From Phycisphaerae bacterium (GTDB taxonomy: Bacteria > Planctomycetota > Phycisphaerae > UBA1845), in contig JAJVHU010000030.1 in assembly GCA_022072505.1 (NCBI GenBank), positions 1 to 64,000 of the forward strand: a stretch of DNA of 64,000 bases, read 5' to 3'. Shown in pieces: positions 43,282-51,760 of this stretch; the stretch's first letter is position 1, and each line of letters begins with the position of its first letter. The translations under genes and the position numbers were made by a program. The notes under the pieces were generated by a model, which saw only the letters and a program-made list of their open reading frames with translations, searched no databases and had not been told where the DNA came from.

Positions 43282-44763
43282 CTAGGGCAACTCGGTCGCC
43301 AGCAACTTGCAGAACTGGTGCTCGATCGTCTTGTAAGGGCTGCTCGGCCCCGCGTAATCGTTGAACATGACGGCGAACGCATACTCCTTCCCCGACGCTG
43401 ACGTGACGTATCCCGCCAGCGCCCGCACGCCGCGCATCGTTCCCGTCTTCGCCCGCACGCGCCCGGCGAGGTCTTTCATCGTCGCGCGCAGCGAACCCGG
43501 CTCGCCGGGGCGCGCCAGGTTCTCCCCCAGCCGCCGCCCCTGCGGATGGCGCGACATCCACGCCAGCGTCTCCGCCAGATGCCGCGCCGTGCAGCGGTTC
43601 GCCCGGCTCAGCCCTGATCCGTCCACGACGGTCAACCCCCCGGTCGAGACGCCGCCCTCCCGCAAAACCTCACCGATCGCCGCGGATCCGCTTTCCCAGG
43701 ATCCTCTCGGCGTCGCCCAGCCCCGCCGCCGCTGCCACTCATATCCGAGACGCTTCATCAGGCACTCGGCGAAAAGATTCTGACTGTTGCGCCCGATCCG
43801 CGACAGCACGTCCGACAGCGCCGTCCGATGCATCGCCAGGATGCGTGTGTCCGGCGGGAGCGATCCGTCGGGCCGTCGCACCGGGCGGCGGACGACGTCG
43901 CCCGTCGGCGCCACGCCGCCGCGCGCCAGCACGGTCCGCATCGCGTCCACGAACGTCAGGGTCGGATCGAACGTCGCCACCGACTCGAACGTGTGCGGTT
44001 TCGAGACCGCGCCCGTTACGCGGTATCCCCTCGCGGTCACGTCGACATGCAGCAAGGGCGTCGGTCCCTTTCCCGTCTTGCACTCGTTGATCAGGCGGAT
44101 CGTGTCGCGCAGCGGCGGCATCACCGACCAGATCGGCTTCGCGCCCGCGCGGTCGCCCGGGTGCAGCGTGATCTCCACGCAATTGTCGTTCAGGCACAGT
44201 CCGCCGACGGGCGCCGCGTACCAGCGCCCCAGGTCCGCGGCTTCCCACGTCGGATGCACCGGCTGATCGTCAAAAACAAAGTCATCAACCACGAACCGTC
44301 CGGTTGAGGTCGTCCGGCCGCGCGCACGCAGCGCCTCCGCCCAGCGCTCCAGCGGCGCCGTCACGCTCTCGCCCCGCGCCCGGCAAAGCTCCGGGTCGCC
44401 GAACCCCGGGTCTCCCGCGCCGATCACGACAAGATCGTCGCCCTGTTCCGCGAGGACCGTCTCGAACGAAAACCCCGGTCCCAGCGCTGCGATCGCCGCG
44501 CTCATGACGAAGATCTTGCCGGCGCTGGCCGGCGTCATCGGCTCATCCGCCCGGAACGCGAACACCGTCTCGCCGCGCGCCGGATCAATGACGCAGGCCC
44601 CCGCCGAGGCGCGTCCGTCCGGCAGCTTCTTGAGCAGCGCGCTTAACCGGTCGGCGGCGCCCTCCGCGCCCGCCGCGCCCGCAGCTGCCGCACACGCCGT
44701 GACGGCGATCGCCGCACACGCCGGCATCCGTTTTTTCCACTTCCGACATCGCGCCTGCGTCAC
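43282..44763 (-). CDS. dacB: D-Ala-D-Ala carboxypeptidase/endopeptidase, PBP4 type
   Basis: 493 aa from GTG with gggaggtggggc upstream. Signal peptide in the first 35 residues (CAAIAVTACAAAAGAAGA). The serine beta-lactamase-fold motifs are SAGK in PASAGKIF, SQN in GRNSQNLFAE and KTG in RAKTGTM. The large insertion between the first two motifs is typical of class C PBP4. It trims peptidoglycan crosslinks in the periplasm. It leads an apparent operon with the oxidoreductase and the MgtC-like gene. Confidence 0.93.
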   Translation of the reverse strand: MTQARCRKWKKRMPACAAIAVTACAAAAGAAGAEGAADRLSALLKKLPDGRASAGACVIDPARGETVFAFRADEPMTPASAGKIFVMSAAIAALGPGFSFETVLAEQGDDLVVIGAGDPGFGDPELCRARGESVTAPLERWAEALRARGRTTSTGRFVVDDFVFDDQPVHPTWEAADLGRWYAAPVGGLCLNDNCVEITLHPGDRAGAKPIWSVMPPLRDTIRLINECKTGKGPTPLLHVDVTARGYRVTGAVSKPHTFESVATFDPTLTFVDAMRTVLARGGVAPTGDVVRRPVRRPDGSLPPDTRILAMHRTALSDVLSRIGRNSQNLFAECLMKRLGYEWQRRRGWATPRGSWESGSAAIGEVLREGGVSTGGLTVVDGSGLSRANRCTARHLAETLAWMSRHPQGRRLGENLARPGEPGSLRATMKDLAGRVRAKTGTMRGVRALAGYVTSASGKEYAFAVMFNDYAGPSSPYKTIEHQFCKLLATELP

Positions 44764-44939
44764 GCCCCACCTCCCTGCGCCCGTTGCGTCGCGCGACCAT
44801 CGTAAACCGGCGGACCCGTCGATCAAGGCGTCGTCGCGATCCGCATCGCGCTTCCGGGACGGGTTCGGCGGGGGATGTCCACGCTTGACCTCGCGGCATT
44901 TCCCGCCAGACTCTGCCGGACCTTCCACGGAGAAACAAG

Positions 44940-46490
44940 ATGACAGAGGCCGCAACAACGTCTGACGCGCAGGGCGCGCTCGCAAAAATCCTTCGAGGCG
45001 TTGAGCGCGCGGGCAACGCGCTTCCGCACCCGGCGACGCTCTTTCTGCTTCTGGCGCTCCTTGTCGTACTCGGATCGGAAGTCGCCGTCCGCGCGGGGAT
45101 CACGGCGGCCGAGCCGGGGAAAACCGACGTGTTCGTCAAGCCCCAGAGCCTGCTGACCCTCGACGGCCTGCACTTCATGCTCACGAAGATGGTCACGAAC
45201 TTCACGGCGTTCGCCCCGCTGGGGACGGTGCTCGTTTCGCTGCTGGGCATCGCGGTCGCCGAGCACAGCGGGTTGATCAGCGCGATGATGCGCCTGCTGG
45301 TCCTTTCCACCCCTCGGAAGTGGCTTACGCCGGTCGTCGTGTTCTGCGGGATCCAGTCCAACATGGCCAGCGACGTCGGCTACGTGCTGCTGGTCCCGCT
45401 GGCGGGCGTCATTTATCACTCCGTCGGGCGCCATCCGTTGCTGGGCCTCGCCGCCGGGTTCGCCGGCGTCTCCGGAGGATTCAGCGCCAACCTCATGCTC
45501 GGGAGCATCGATCCGCTGCTGTCCGGTCTGACGCAGGAGGCCGCGCGCATTCTCGATCCCGCCGCGGAGGTGCAGCCTTCGTGCAACTACTACTTCATGT
45601 TCGCCTCGACGTTTCTGCTCACCGCGGTCGGAACCTGGGTGACCGAGCGCGTCATCGCCCCGCGCCTCGGCGCCTACGCGCCCGAGGGCGGAACCGGACA
45701 CGCGGAGAAGCTTGAGCAGCTTACGACGCGAGAGAAAAAGGCGCTCCTGTGGGCGACGTTGGCGGGGCTGGTGTTCGGACTGGGACTGCTCTGGAGCGCC
45801 CTGCCGCACGGGTGGTTCCCCGGCAGCGGGTTTCTCCGCGATCCGAAGACCGGCGACCTGCTGCGGTCGCCTTTCATGCAGAGCATCGTCGCGTTCATTT
45901 TCGTCGGCGGCGTGGTCTGCGGCGTCGCTTACGGCTGGGTCGCCGGCACGATCCGCAACGACTCGGACGCGATGAAAGGGATGGGGCAGAGCATGAGCGC
46001 GATGGGCAGTTACCTGGTCCTCGTGTTCTTCGCCGCCCAGTTCGTCGAGTTCTTCAAGTGGACGAACCTCGGCAAGATTCTGGCGATCGAGGGCGCGGGG
46101 CTGCTCGCCGGCATCGGGTTCACCGGACTGCCGCTGCTGGTTTGCTTCATCGTCCTGTCGATGCTCGTCAACCTTCTGATGGGCAGCGCCTCGGCGAAGT
46201 GGGCGTTCATGGCGCCGGTTTTCGTGCCGATGTTCATGCCGCTGGGCATCACCCCCGAGGAAACTCAACTCGCTTACCGCGTCGGCGACAGTTGCACGAA
46301 CATCATCTCGCCCGGGAATTCCTACCTCGCGCTGATCATCGCCTTCTTTCAGCGCTACGACAAAAAAGCCGGCATCGGCACGATGGTGGCGACGATGCTG
46401 CCGTATTCGATCGCGTTTTTCGTCGCCTGGTCGATCTTCATGATCGCGTGGTTCCTCCTCGGCATCCCGATCGGGACGGTGGCGGCATGA
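44940..46490 (+). CDS. AbgT-family transporter
   Basis: 516 aa with cggaga upstream. About 11 membrane helices. Family motifs include [38 protein letters not shown] and [20 protein letters not shown]. AbgT proteins import p-aminobenzoyl-glutamate or export sulfonamides. Divergent from dacB; the next gene starts inside its stop codon. Confidence 0.92.
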   Translation: MTEAATTSDAQGALAKILRGVERAGNALPHPATLFLLLALLVVLGSEVAVRAGITAAEPGKTDVFVKPQSLLTLDGLHFMLTKMVTNFTAFAPLGTVLVSLLGIAVAEHSGLISAMMRLLVLSTPRKWLTPVVVFCGIQSNMASDVGYVLLVPLAGVIYHSVGRHPLLGLAAGFAGVSGGFSANLMLGSIDPLLSGLTQEAARILDPAAEVQPSCNYYFMFASTFLLTAVGTWVTERVIAPRLGAYAPEGGTGHAEKLEQLTTREKKALLWATLAGLVFGLGLLWSALPHGWFPGSGFLRDPKTGDLLRSPFMQSIVAFIFVGGVVCGVAYGWVAGTIRNDSDAMKGMGQSMSAMGSYLVLVFFAAQFVEFFKWTNLGKILAIEGAGLLAGIGFTGLPLLVCFIVLSMLVNLLMGSASAKWAFMAPVFVPMFMPLGITPEETQLAYRVGDSCTNIISPGNSYLALIIAFFQRYDKKAGIGTMVATMLPYSIAFFVAWSIFMIAWFLLGIPIGTVAA

Positions 46491-47065
46491 CCGGGGACGC
46501 CCGGACGCCGGTGCGCGCGGCGTTGAGCCTCACGGCGTGGTGCGCCGCGGCCGCCCAGTCTCCGCCGCCGGTCGCCGTCGAAGGCGGCGCGGACCCGTCC
46601 GGTCAGGTGTACGCGTGGCGCCTCGTCAACCGGTCCGACAAGCCCGTCGCGCGCATCGCCTTCCCGCACTTCCACGCCGATCTTTTCACGCCCCCGTCCG
46701 GCTGGGGACAGAACTGCACCTACCTCGTCAACCAGGGGGTGCCCGATCGCCCCGGCGTCTGCGAAGCCGTCGCCCCCGAAGACGGCTGGCTCCCCGGCGC
46801 GACGGCGGACATCACGATGCGCATCGCCGCGTCCGGCGCGGTGCGCGCGCCGGGACGGATCACGATCACGTTCACCGACGGCGGGGTCGCGCACGTTGAC
46901 GGGGTGGAACTTCCGCATGCGCCGTCCCACCTGGAGCGCTTCGTCCCTCTGATGGCTTTCGGGGCGGTGATCGCGATCGTTCTGATCCGCCGCGCTCTCC
47001 GCCGCGTCACGAATGCCGCGGCGCCGGACGCGCGGTCAACCGGCGGCAACCCGCCTTCCGTGTGA
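46487..47065 (+). CDS. Small exported or membrane protein coupled to AbgT-type gene
   Basis: 192 aa; its ATG overlaps the transporter stop (ATGA), showing translational coupling. A weak N-terminal signal-like segment ([14 protein letters not shown]), a beta-rich middle ([31 protein letters not shown]) and a C-terminal membrane helix ([20 protein letters not shown]). Not recognised as a family. It may be an accessory subunit of the transporter, by inference from coupling only. Confidence 0.65.
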   Translation: MTGDARTPVRAALSLTAWCAAAAQSPPPVAVEGGADPSGQVYAWRLVNRSDKPVARIAFPHFHADLFTPPSGWGQNCTYLVNQGVPDRPGVCEAVAPEDGWLPGATADITMRIAASGAVRAPGRITITFTDGGVAHVDGVELPHAPSHLERFVPLMAFGAVIAIVLIRRALRRVTNAAAPDARSTGGNPPSV

Positions 47066-47278
47066 TAGAAACATTCCTCGTTCGGACAACCGGCGCCGCG
47101 GCGCACCGCAATCGCAGGGGGTTGCCGCCGGTTCATCGCGGCGAAAGCGCATTCTCATTCGGGACGACCGCGCCATCCCGCGACGCATGACAACGGCACG
47201 GGAATCAGCGGCTTCATCGACGATCCGGCTCACGAGGTCTTCGGGGTGCAGGACAGGTCGTCTGGGCACGCGCGGGCA

Positions 47279-47386
47279 ATGTTCGCGCGCAACACCGCCG
47301 CGGTGCGTCGGCTGGTTCACCTTTACGAGCGCTGGAGCAAGCCGGACAAGGCTGCGGAGTGGGCGGCAAAACGATCCGGATCGTGA
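47279..47386 (+). pseudogene. Relic of a kinase-TPR protein C-terminus
   Basis: The frame reads MFARNTAAVRRLVHLYERWS then KPDKAAEWAAKRSGS and a stop. This closely resembles the C-terminal ends of planctomycetal Ser/Thr kinase-TPR proteins, such as LYDAWGKPEQADEYR at the end of the 5195 product. No upstream kinase sequence is present. It overlaps the 3' end of wecB in antisense. Confidence 0.55.
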
Positions 47387-48603
47387 GACTCTGCGTCGTC
47401 GGCCGTTTCCGGCGATGCAGGCAGGGCGTGCGCGTCGCCGCGCACGAACTCGCGCGACGCGGCGGCGGTGGTCCCGCTCAAGCCGGCGATGCCCCGCAAA
47501 GCCTGGGCGATCCGCTCCGCCGCCCTTCCGTCGCCGAAAGGACTGATCCGACGCGACATGCGGCGCCACGCTTCGCCGTCGCCGAGCATCTCGCCGACGG
47601 CGCTGAGCATCTCTTTCGGATCGTCCCCGATCACGCGAGAGACGCCGGCGGCCGTCGCTTCCGGACGCTCGGTCACGCGGCGCAGCACCAGCGTGGGTTT
47701 CCCCAGAAACGGCGCTTCCTCCTGCACGCCGCCCGAGTCGGTGACGACCAGCCGACATCGAGAGAGCAGGTGCGCGAAGTCGGGGTAGTCGAGCGCGTCA
47801 ATCAGGTGACATCGCGCCTGTCCGGACAGTGTCTCGACAAAGACGTTCCGCGCGGCGGGGCTGGCGTGAAGCGGGAGCACGACGTGCGCCTCGGGGTGCG
47901 CGGTCGTGATTGCGCGGAAGCCCTCGGCGATGCCGCGCATTGCGAAGCGGTTCTCCCGCCGATGCACCGTGGCGACGATGATCGGTCCTTCGATCCGCGA
48001 AAGCAGCGCCCGCAGTTGCGGCCCCGGCGGAAAGCGGTCCGGGTCAGCGGTGACTTCGCGCAGCGCGTCGATCCCCGTGTTGCCCGTCACGAGGATGCGG
48101 TCGGGGGAGACGCCTTCACGCAGCAGCGCTTCTCGTGCCGCGGAGGTCGGCGCGAAGTGCCGCTCGGCGATCACGGTCACGAGGCGTCGGTTCATCTCCT
48201 CCGGGAACGGCTGGAGAACGTCGCCGGTGCGCAACCCCGCTTCGATGTGACCGACCGGGACGCCGGCGTAGAACGCGGCGAGCGCCCCGGCGAAGGCGCT
48301 GGTCGTGTCGCCCTGCGCGAGAACGAAGTCGGGGCGTAGTCCCGCCAGGGCGGCGCCGACCTGCTCGATCAGTTGTGCGGTCAGGGACTCGAGCGACTGC
48401 GACGGCCTCATGACGTCGAGGCGCTTCGTGATCGGCACGGCGAGGCGACTGATCACCGGATCAACAAGCTCCCGGTGCTGCCCCGTCAAAAGCGTCGAAA
48501 CCCGGAAGGCGGGATCCGCCTGAAGGCGCAGGATGACGGGCCAGCACTTGATGACCTCGGGGCGTGTGCCCATCACGACGCAGACATGCAGCGGGTGATT
48601 CAC
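47323..48603 (-). CDS. wecB: UDP-N-acetylglucosamine 2-epimerase (non-hydrolysing)
   Basis: 426 aa from GTG, 7 nt after the queG stop. Signature motifs: VVMGTRPEVIK, AQGDTTSAFAGALAAFY, HIEAGLRTGD, PFPEEMNRRLV, TVHRRENR and VTDSGGVQEEAP. Converts UDP-GlcNAc to UDP-ManNAc for surface polysaccharides. The last 40 residues (after LRGIAGLSGT) are not part of the family and run antisense to a kinase relic. Confidence 0.94.
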   Translation of the reverse strand: MNHPLHVCVVMGTRPEVIKCWPVILRLQADPAFRVSTLLTGQHRELVDPVISRLAVPITKRLDVMRPSQSLESLTAQLIEQVGAALAGLRPDFVLAQGDTTSAFAGALAAFYAGVPVGHIEAGLRTGDVLQPFPEEMNRRLVTVIAERHFAPTSAAREALLREGVSPDRILVTGNTGIDALREVTADPDRFPPGPQLRALLSRIEGPIIVATVHRRENRFAMRGIAEGFRAITTAHPEAHVVLPLHASPAARNVFVETLSGQARCHLIDALDYPDFAHLLSRCRLVVTDSGGVQEEAPFLGKPTLVLRRVTERPEATAAGVSRVIGDDPKEMLSAVGEMLGDGEAWRRMSRRISPFGDGRAAERIAQALRGIAGLSGTTAAASREFVRGDAHALPASPETADDAESHDPDRFAAHSAALSGLLQRS

Positions 48604-48610
48604 GCCACGT

Positions 48611-49630
48611 TTATCGGTCGTCGCGCGGCGTGTCTGAAGCCGAAGACGTCCGTGACGCCTGTGCATTCCGCAGCACGATCCCGGCGTTGCGCCGGAGCAT
48701 GTCGAGGTTCGCCCGCGTGACCGCCGTCCCGGCGAGCTTCGAGCGGGATGTCGCCTCGTCCCACGTCAGCAATTCCTGCGCGTCAAGCCGTGGGGCGTGG
48801 GGACCGGGTGCAAACGCCGGTTCAGCGGTCTGCGGAACGTCACGGTTGAAAGGACAGACGTCCTGACAGTCGTCGCAGCCGAAGAGGCGGTCGCCGATCG
48901 CCGCTTGAAACTCCGCCGAAATTGTTTCACGGCGCTCGATCGTCAGGTAAGAGATGCAGCGCGCGGCGTTCATCCGGTAAGGCTCGGGGAAAGCGTCCGT
49001 CGGGCAGGCATCGAGACACCGCCTGCACGTCCCGCAGTGATCCGGCATCGGCGCGTCCGGGGCGATGTCGAGCGTGGTCACGATTGCGCCGAGGAAGAAC
49101 GTGCTCCCCAGCGCCGGATTCAGCACGAGCGTGTTCTTCCCGATCCAGCCCAGCCCCGCCGCCGCGGCGAACTCGCGCTCGAGCAGCGGCGCGGTGTCCA
49201 CGCAGATCTTGACGGCGGGTTCGGCGGACTCCGCCCGGCCTTCCCGCAAGAGCGCTTCGGCAAGGGGCGCCAGCTTGCGCCGGATGACGACGTGGTAGTC
49301 CTCGCCCCACGCGTACATCGCGACCCGCCCCTCGACGCTGCCCGGTCCCGGGCGCGGGTCAGGTTCGACATCCGTGCCGCCTGTTTCGCGCCGGTGATAG
49401 CTCAGTCCCGTCATCACGACGCTGCGGGCCCCCGGTAGCAGCGCGGCGGGATCGGTCCGCTTCTCGAAGTGCCGGTGCAGGTAGGTCATCGTTCCGGCTG
49501 AACCGCCGTCGAGCCACGCCCGAACGTAATCACGCCGCGGCGACGGCGTCGCGCTCGCGATCCCGCAAAGGTCGAACCCCGCGCTGCGAGCAAGCGCCTT
49601 GATCCAGTTATTACGCTCGGACGGCGTCAC
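48611..49630 (-). CDS. queG: Epoxyqueuosine reductase
   Basis: 339 aa from GTG. Catalytic Asp in KICVDTAPLLEREFAAAAGL then GWIGKNT. Two [4Fe-4S] cluster motifs: CGTCRRCLDACPTDA and CDDCQDVCPFN. It reduces epoxyqueuosine to queuosine in tRNA, using cobalamin. Upstream of wecB with an 8-nt gap, so probably one transcript. Confidence 0.96.
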   Translation of the reverse strand: MTPSERNNWIKALARSAGFDLCGIASATPSPRRDYVRAWLDGGSAGTMTYLHRHFEKRTDPAALLPGARSVVMTGLSYHRRETGGTDVEPDPRPGPGSVEGRVAMYAWGEDYHVVIRRKLAPLAEALLREGRAESAEPAVKICVDTAPLLEREFAAAAGLGWIGKNTLVLNPALGSTFFLGAIVTTLDIAPDAPMPDHCGTCRRCLDACPTDAFPEPYRMNAARCISYLTIERRETISAEFQAAIGDRLFGCDDCQDVCPFNRDVPQTAEPAFAPGPHAPRLDAQELLTWDEATSRSKLAGTAVTRANLDMLRRNAGIVLRNAQASRTSSASDTPRDDR

Positions 49631-49655
49631 GAGGGCAGCTTAGCCCAGGGAAGAC

Positions 49656-49673
49656 GGGGCTGCATGCGGCCCC
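49656..49673 (-). terminator. Candidate terminator hairpin of the S41-protease gene
   Basis: ggggctgcatgcggcccc forms an 8-bp stem with one wobble pair and a 2-nt centre, 32 bp downstream of the protease stop on the minus strand. No long T run. Confidence 0.4.
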
Positions 49674-49704
49674 GGAGCAACGCCCGACCGCATCCTCCGC
49701 GGCG

Positions 49705-51594
49705 TCACGGGCGGAGGCGCGCCACCGCCAGGTCGAGTACGCGGTCGGTGCGCCCGATCAGATCATCCGGGGTTGCGGGGGCGAGGATATCCGGTTCAAT
49801 TCCGCGCCCGTCATAAAGCCGCCCGTCCGCCCGGAACGACGCCATCGAAGACAGGCGAACTTCGATCCCGCTGTGCGCCAAGGTGTAACCGCGCTTGCGT
49901 CCGCTCCCGCCTCCGCTCGGCGTGCCGATCAGCGTCACCCCGGGGCGCCCCTTGAACGCGGAAAGAAATACATCCGTCGCGCTGAAGCAGTTCGAGTCCA
50001 TCAGGATCGCAACCGGACGGTCAAAGCGGTCCGACGGCTCAATCTCCTCCGCGCAAGCGACAAAGACGTGCCAGCCGCTGAAGGCGTCGGCCGGCACGGT
50101 CCACTCCGGTTTGAACGAACGCAGAAAAGCGTCGATCGCGGCGCGTTCGCGCGGGGTCCAGACCGACGCGGTGGGCGGGAAAAGAAACCGATCTGAAAGA
50201 TAACCCTCCTTCGCGTCCGGCGGTTCACCGGGACCGAGGCGGTACCGCGCCGCGTTGAGGACGACCGGCGGCTCGTCGGGCTTGCAGAAAAAAGGATAGA
50301 GCAGGCGAAGCACGTCGCGCGTTCCGCCGCCGTTGCCGCGCACGTCGATGATCAGCCCGCGCGCTCCGCGAAATCGGCTCATCATTGCGCGCAAGGCGTC
50401 AAGAAACTCGAGGTCGCCGCGCATCATCTCGATGCGAAGGTAGCCGAGACCGTCCTCGCGGAGTCCGGAGACCTTCGGATGCGGCGGAACGTAACGGGCA
50501 GGCTCGGAGGCGACCGGAAACGCCGGCGACCGCGTCCTCGATCCGTCGAGCGACTCCAGGTTCAAGGTGACCGAGCCGGACCCCGGCCGTCCCAGTTCGG
50601 CCCGCAGGTACTGGATCCACGTCAGCCGCTCGACGCATCCTCGGCGCACCAGGGCGTCGGAGCCGTGCGGGACGGTCGGTCTGGCCGCGTTCAGCCACGA
50701 CTCAAGGCGATCTCCGTCCAGTCCGCGCAGCACCGGGTGCTCCGGATCAAGGAAGGATCGCCCGTCGGCCGCCAGCGCGAAGACTTTTCCGCCCGTATCC
50801 ACGACGTTGCACGGCAGAGCCCCCGCGGGGATCGCGGCGCGAAGCTGGGATCCGCTGACGCCGCTGTGTCCGTCGCCGAAAAGGGCGACGAGCCTCTGTA
50901 TCTGAAGCGTCAGATCGCCGGTCGTCACGCCGTCCTCAACGCCGCACCGCAGCGCGTCGATCGCCGCTTCGACGCCCACGTTCCGCAGCGTCAGGTAGGC
51001 AAAGCGGTTCTTGAGCAGCCACTCCAGTTGGTCCAGATCGTCCCGCGCCTCGGACGCCGTCAGCGTCCGTCCGGCGCCGATCCCGCGTTTCATCAGTTCC
51101 AGGTGGCGCGGTTCCGGCGAGGTTGCATGCGCACGGACAACGCGCCGCACGGGCGCTGCATCCTCGGACATTGCCGTGGGAGCGACGGAGCCTCCGCCGT
51201 CGCGCTGATACTTGAGCGCCATCAGCGCCGCGCGGTTCTCCGCGGTGAGGGGGATCGCAGGGAATTGCACGATCTCGCCGGAATCCAGCCGCCGCGCCTC
51301 GACCGCCACGGTGTTTCCCGGCAGACGCTGCATCTCCCGCAGAACGCGAACTAGGTCTTCATCGAACCGCTTGCGCCACCGGTCCGCGTAGACTCGCCGG
51401 CAATGCCGGATGAGTTCGTCCGTCGTGGCGCCTTGGATCGAGAGGAGCTGATACCACGCCCCCTCGATCCGCACCTCAGGACGCTCATCAGCCCAGCGGA
51501 TGCTCGAAAAGGCGGAGACGTCGTTTTCCTCCGGTGCGGGAAAGACACTCGCTCCCGTGGTGGTGCAGGCGAGGATCAAGGCGATCAGGCACAT
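49705..51594 (-). CDS. Exported S41-family peptidase
   Basis: 629 aa. The N-terminus (MCLIALILACTTTGAS) looks like a short signal or lipoprotein start; ATG with ggag upstream. The peptidase core includes GLIIDVRGNGGGTRDVLRLL, the catalytic Ser region MDSNCFSATDVFLSAF and GTPSGGGSGRKRGYTL. It follows the tail-specific/tricorn-like fold, which usually has PDZ and C-terminal processing activity; a typical PDZ domain is not obvious, and the first 250 residues are unassigned. Palindromes upstream may be regulatory. Confidence 0.9.
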   Translation of the reverse strand: MCLIALILACTTTGASVFPAPEENDVSAFSSIRWADERPEVRIEGAWYQLLSIQGATTDELIRHCRRVYADRWRKRFDEDLVRVLREMQRLPGNTVAVEARRLDSGEIVQFPAIPLTAENRAALMALKYQRDGGGSVAPTAMSEDAAPVRRVVRAHATSPEPRHLELMKRGIGAGRTLTASEARDDLDQLEWLLKNRFAYLTLRNVGVEAAIDALRCGVEDGVTTGDLTLQIQRLVALFGDGHSGVSGSQLRAAIPAGALPCNVVDTGGKVFALAADGRSFLDPEHPVLRGLDGDRLESWLNAARPTVPHGSDALVRRGCVERLTWIQYLRAELGRPGSGSVTLNLESLDGSRTRSPAFPVASEPARYVPPHPKVSGLREDGLGYLRIEMMRGDLEFLDALRAMMSRFRGARGLIIDVRGNGGGTRDVLRLLYPFFCKPDEPPVVLNAARYRLGPGEPPDAKEGYLSDRFLFPPTASVWTPRERAAIDAFLRSFKPEWTVPADAFSGWHVFVACAEEIEPSDRFDRPVAILMDSNCFSATDVFLSAFKGRPGVTLIGTPSGGGSGRKRGYTLAHSGIEVRLSSMASFRADGRLYDGRGIEPDILAPATPDDLIGRTDRVLDLAVARLRP

Positions 51595-51632
51595 ATTTGA
51601 AATCTCCGTGACTTTTTCTCGTCGAGATGACG

Positions 51633-51660
51633 GACATGCACATGTCTTGTGAACGTCACA
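51633..51660. promoter_or_regulatory. Two adjacent palindromes upstream of the S41-protease gene
   Basis: gacatgcacatgtc (51633-51646) has 6-bp perfect arms, and tgtgaacgtcaca (51648-51660) has 5-bp perfect arms. They lie about 40-65 bp before the start codon, a place for an operator. The regulator is not known. The second is partly like a Rex- or CRP-type site, but spacing does not fit either. Confidence 0.35.
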
Positions 51661-51760
51661 GGCAGCCGACAGGCGCAGCGCTTGTTCGCCACCGCGGCGA
51701 CGGGCATCCCCCGCCTGAGTGAGAATTCGGGAACGCTCAGGGATTATTGCCGTCGCAACG

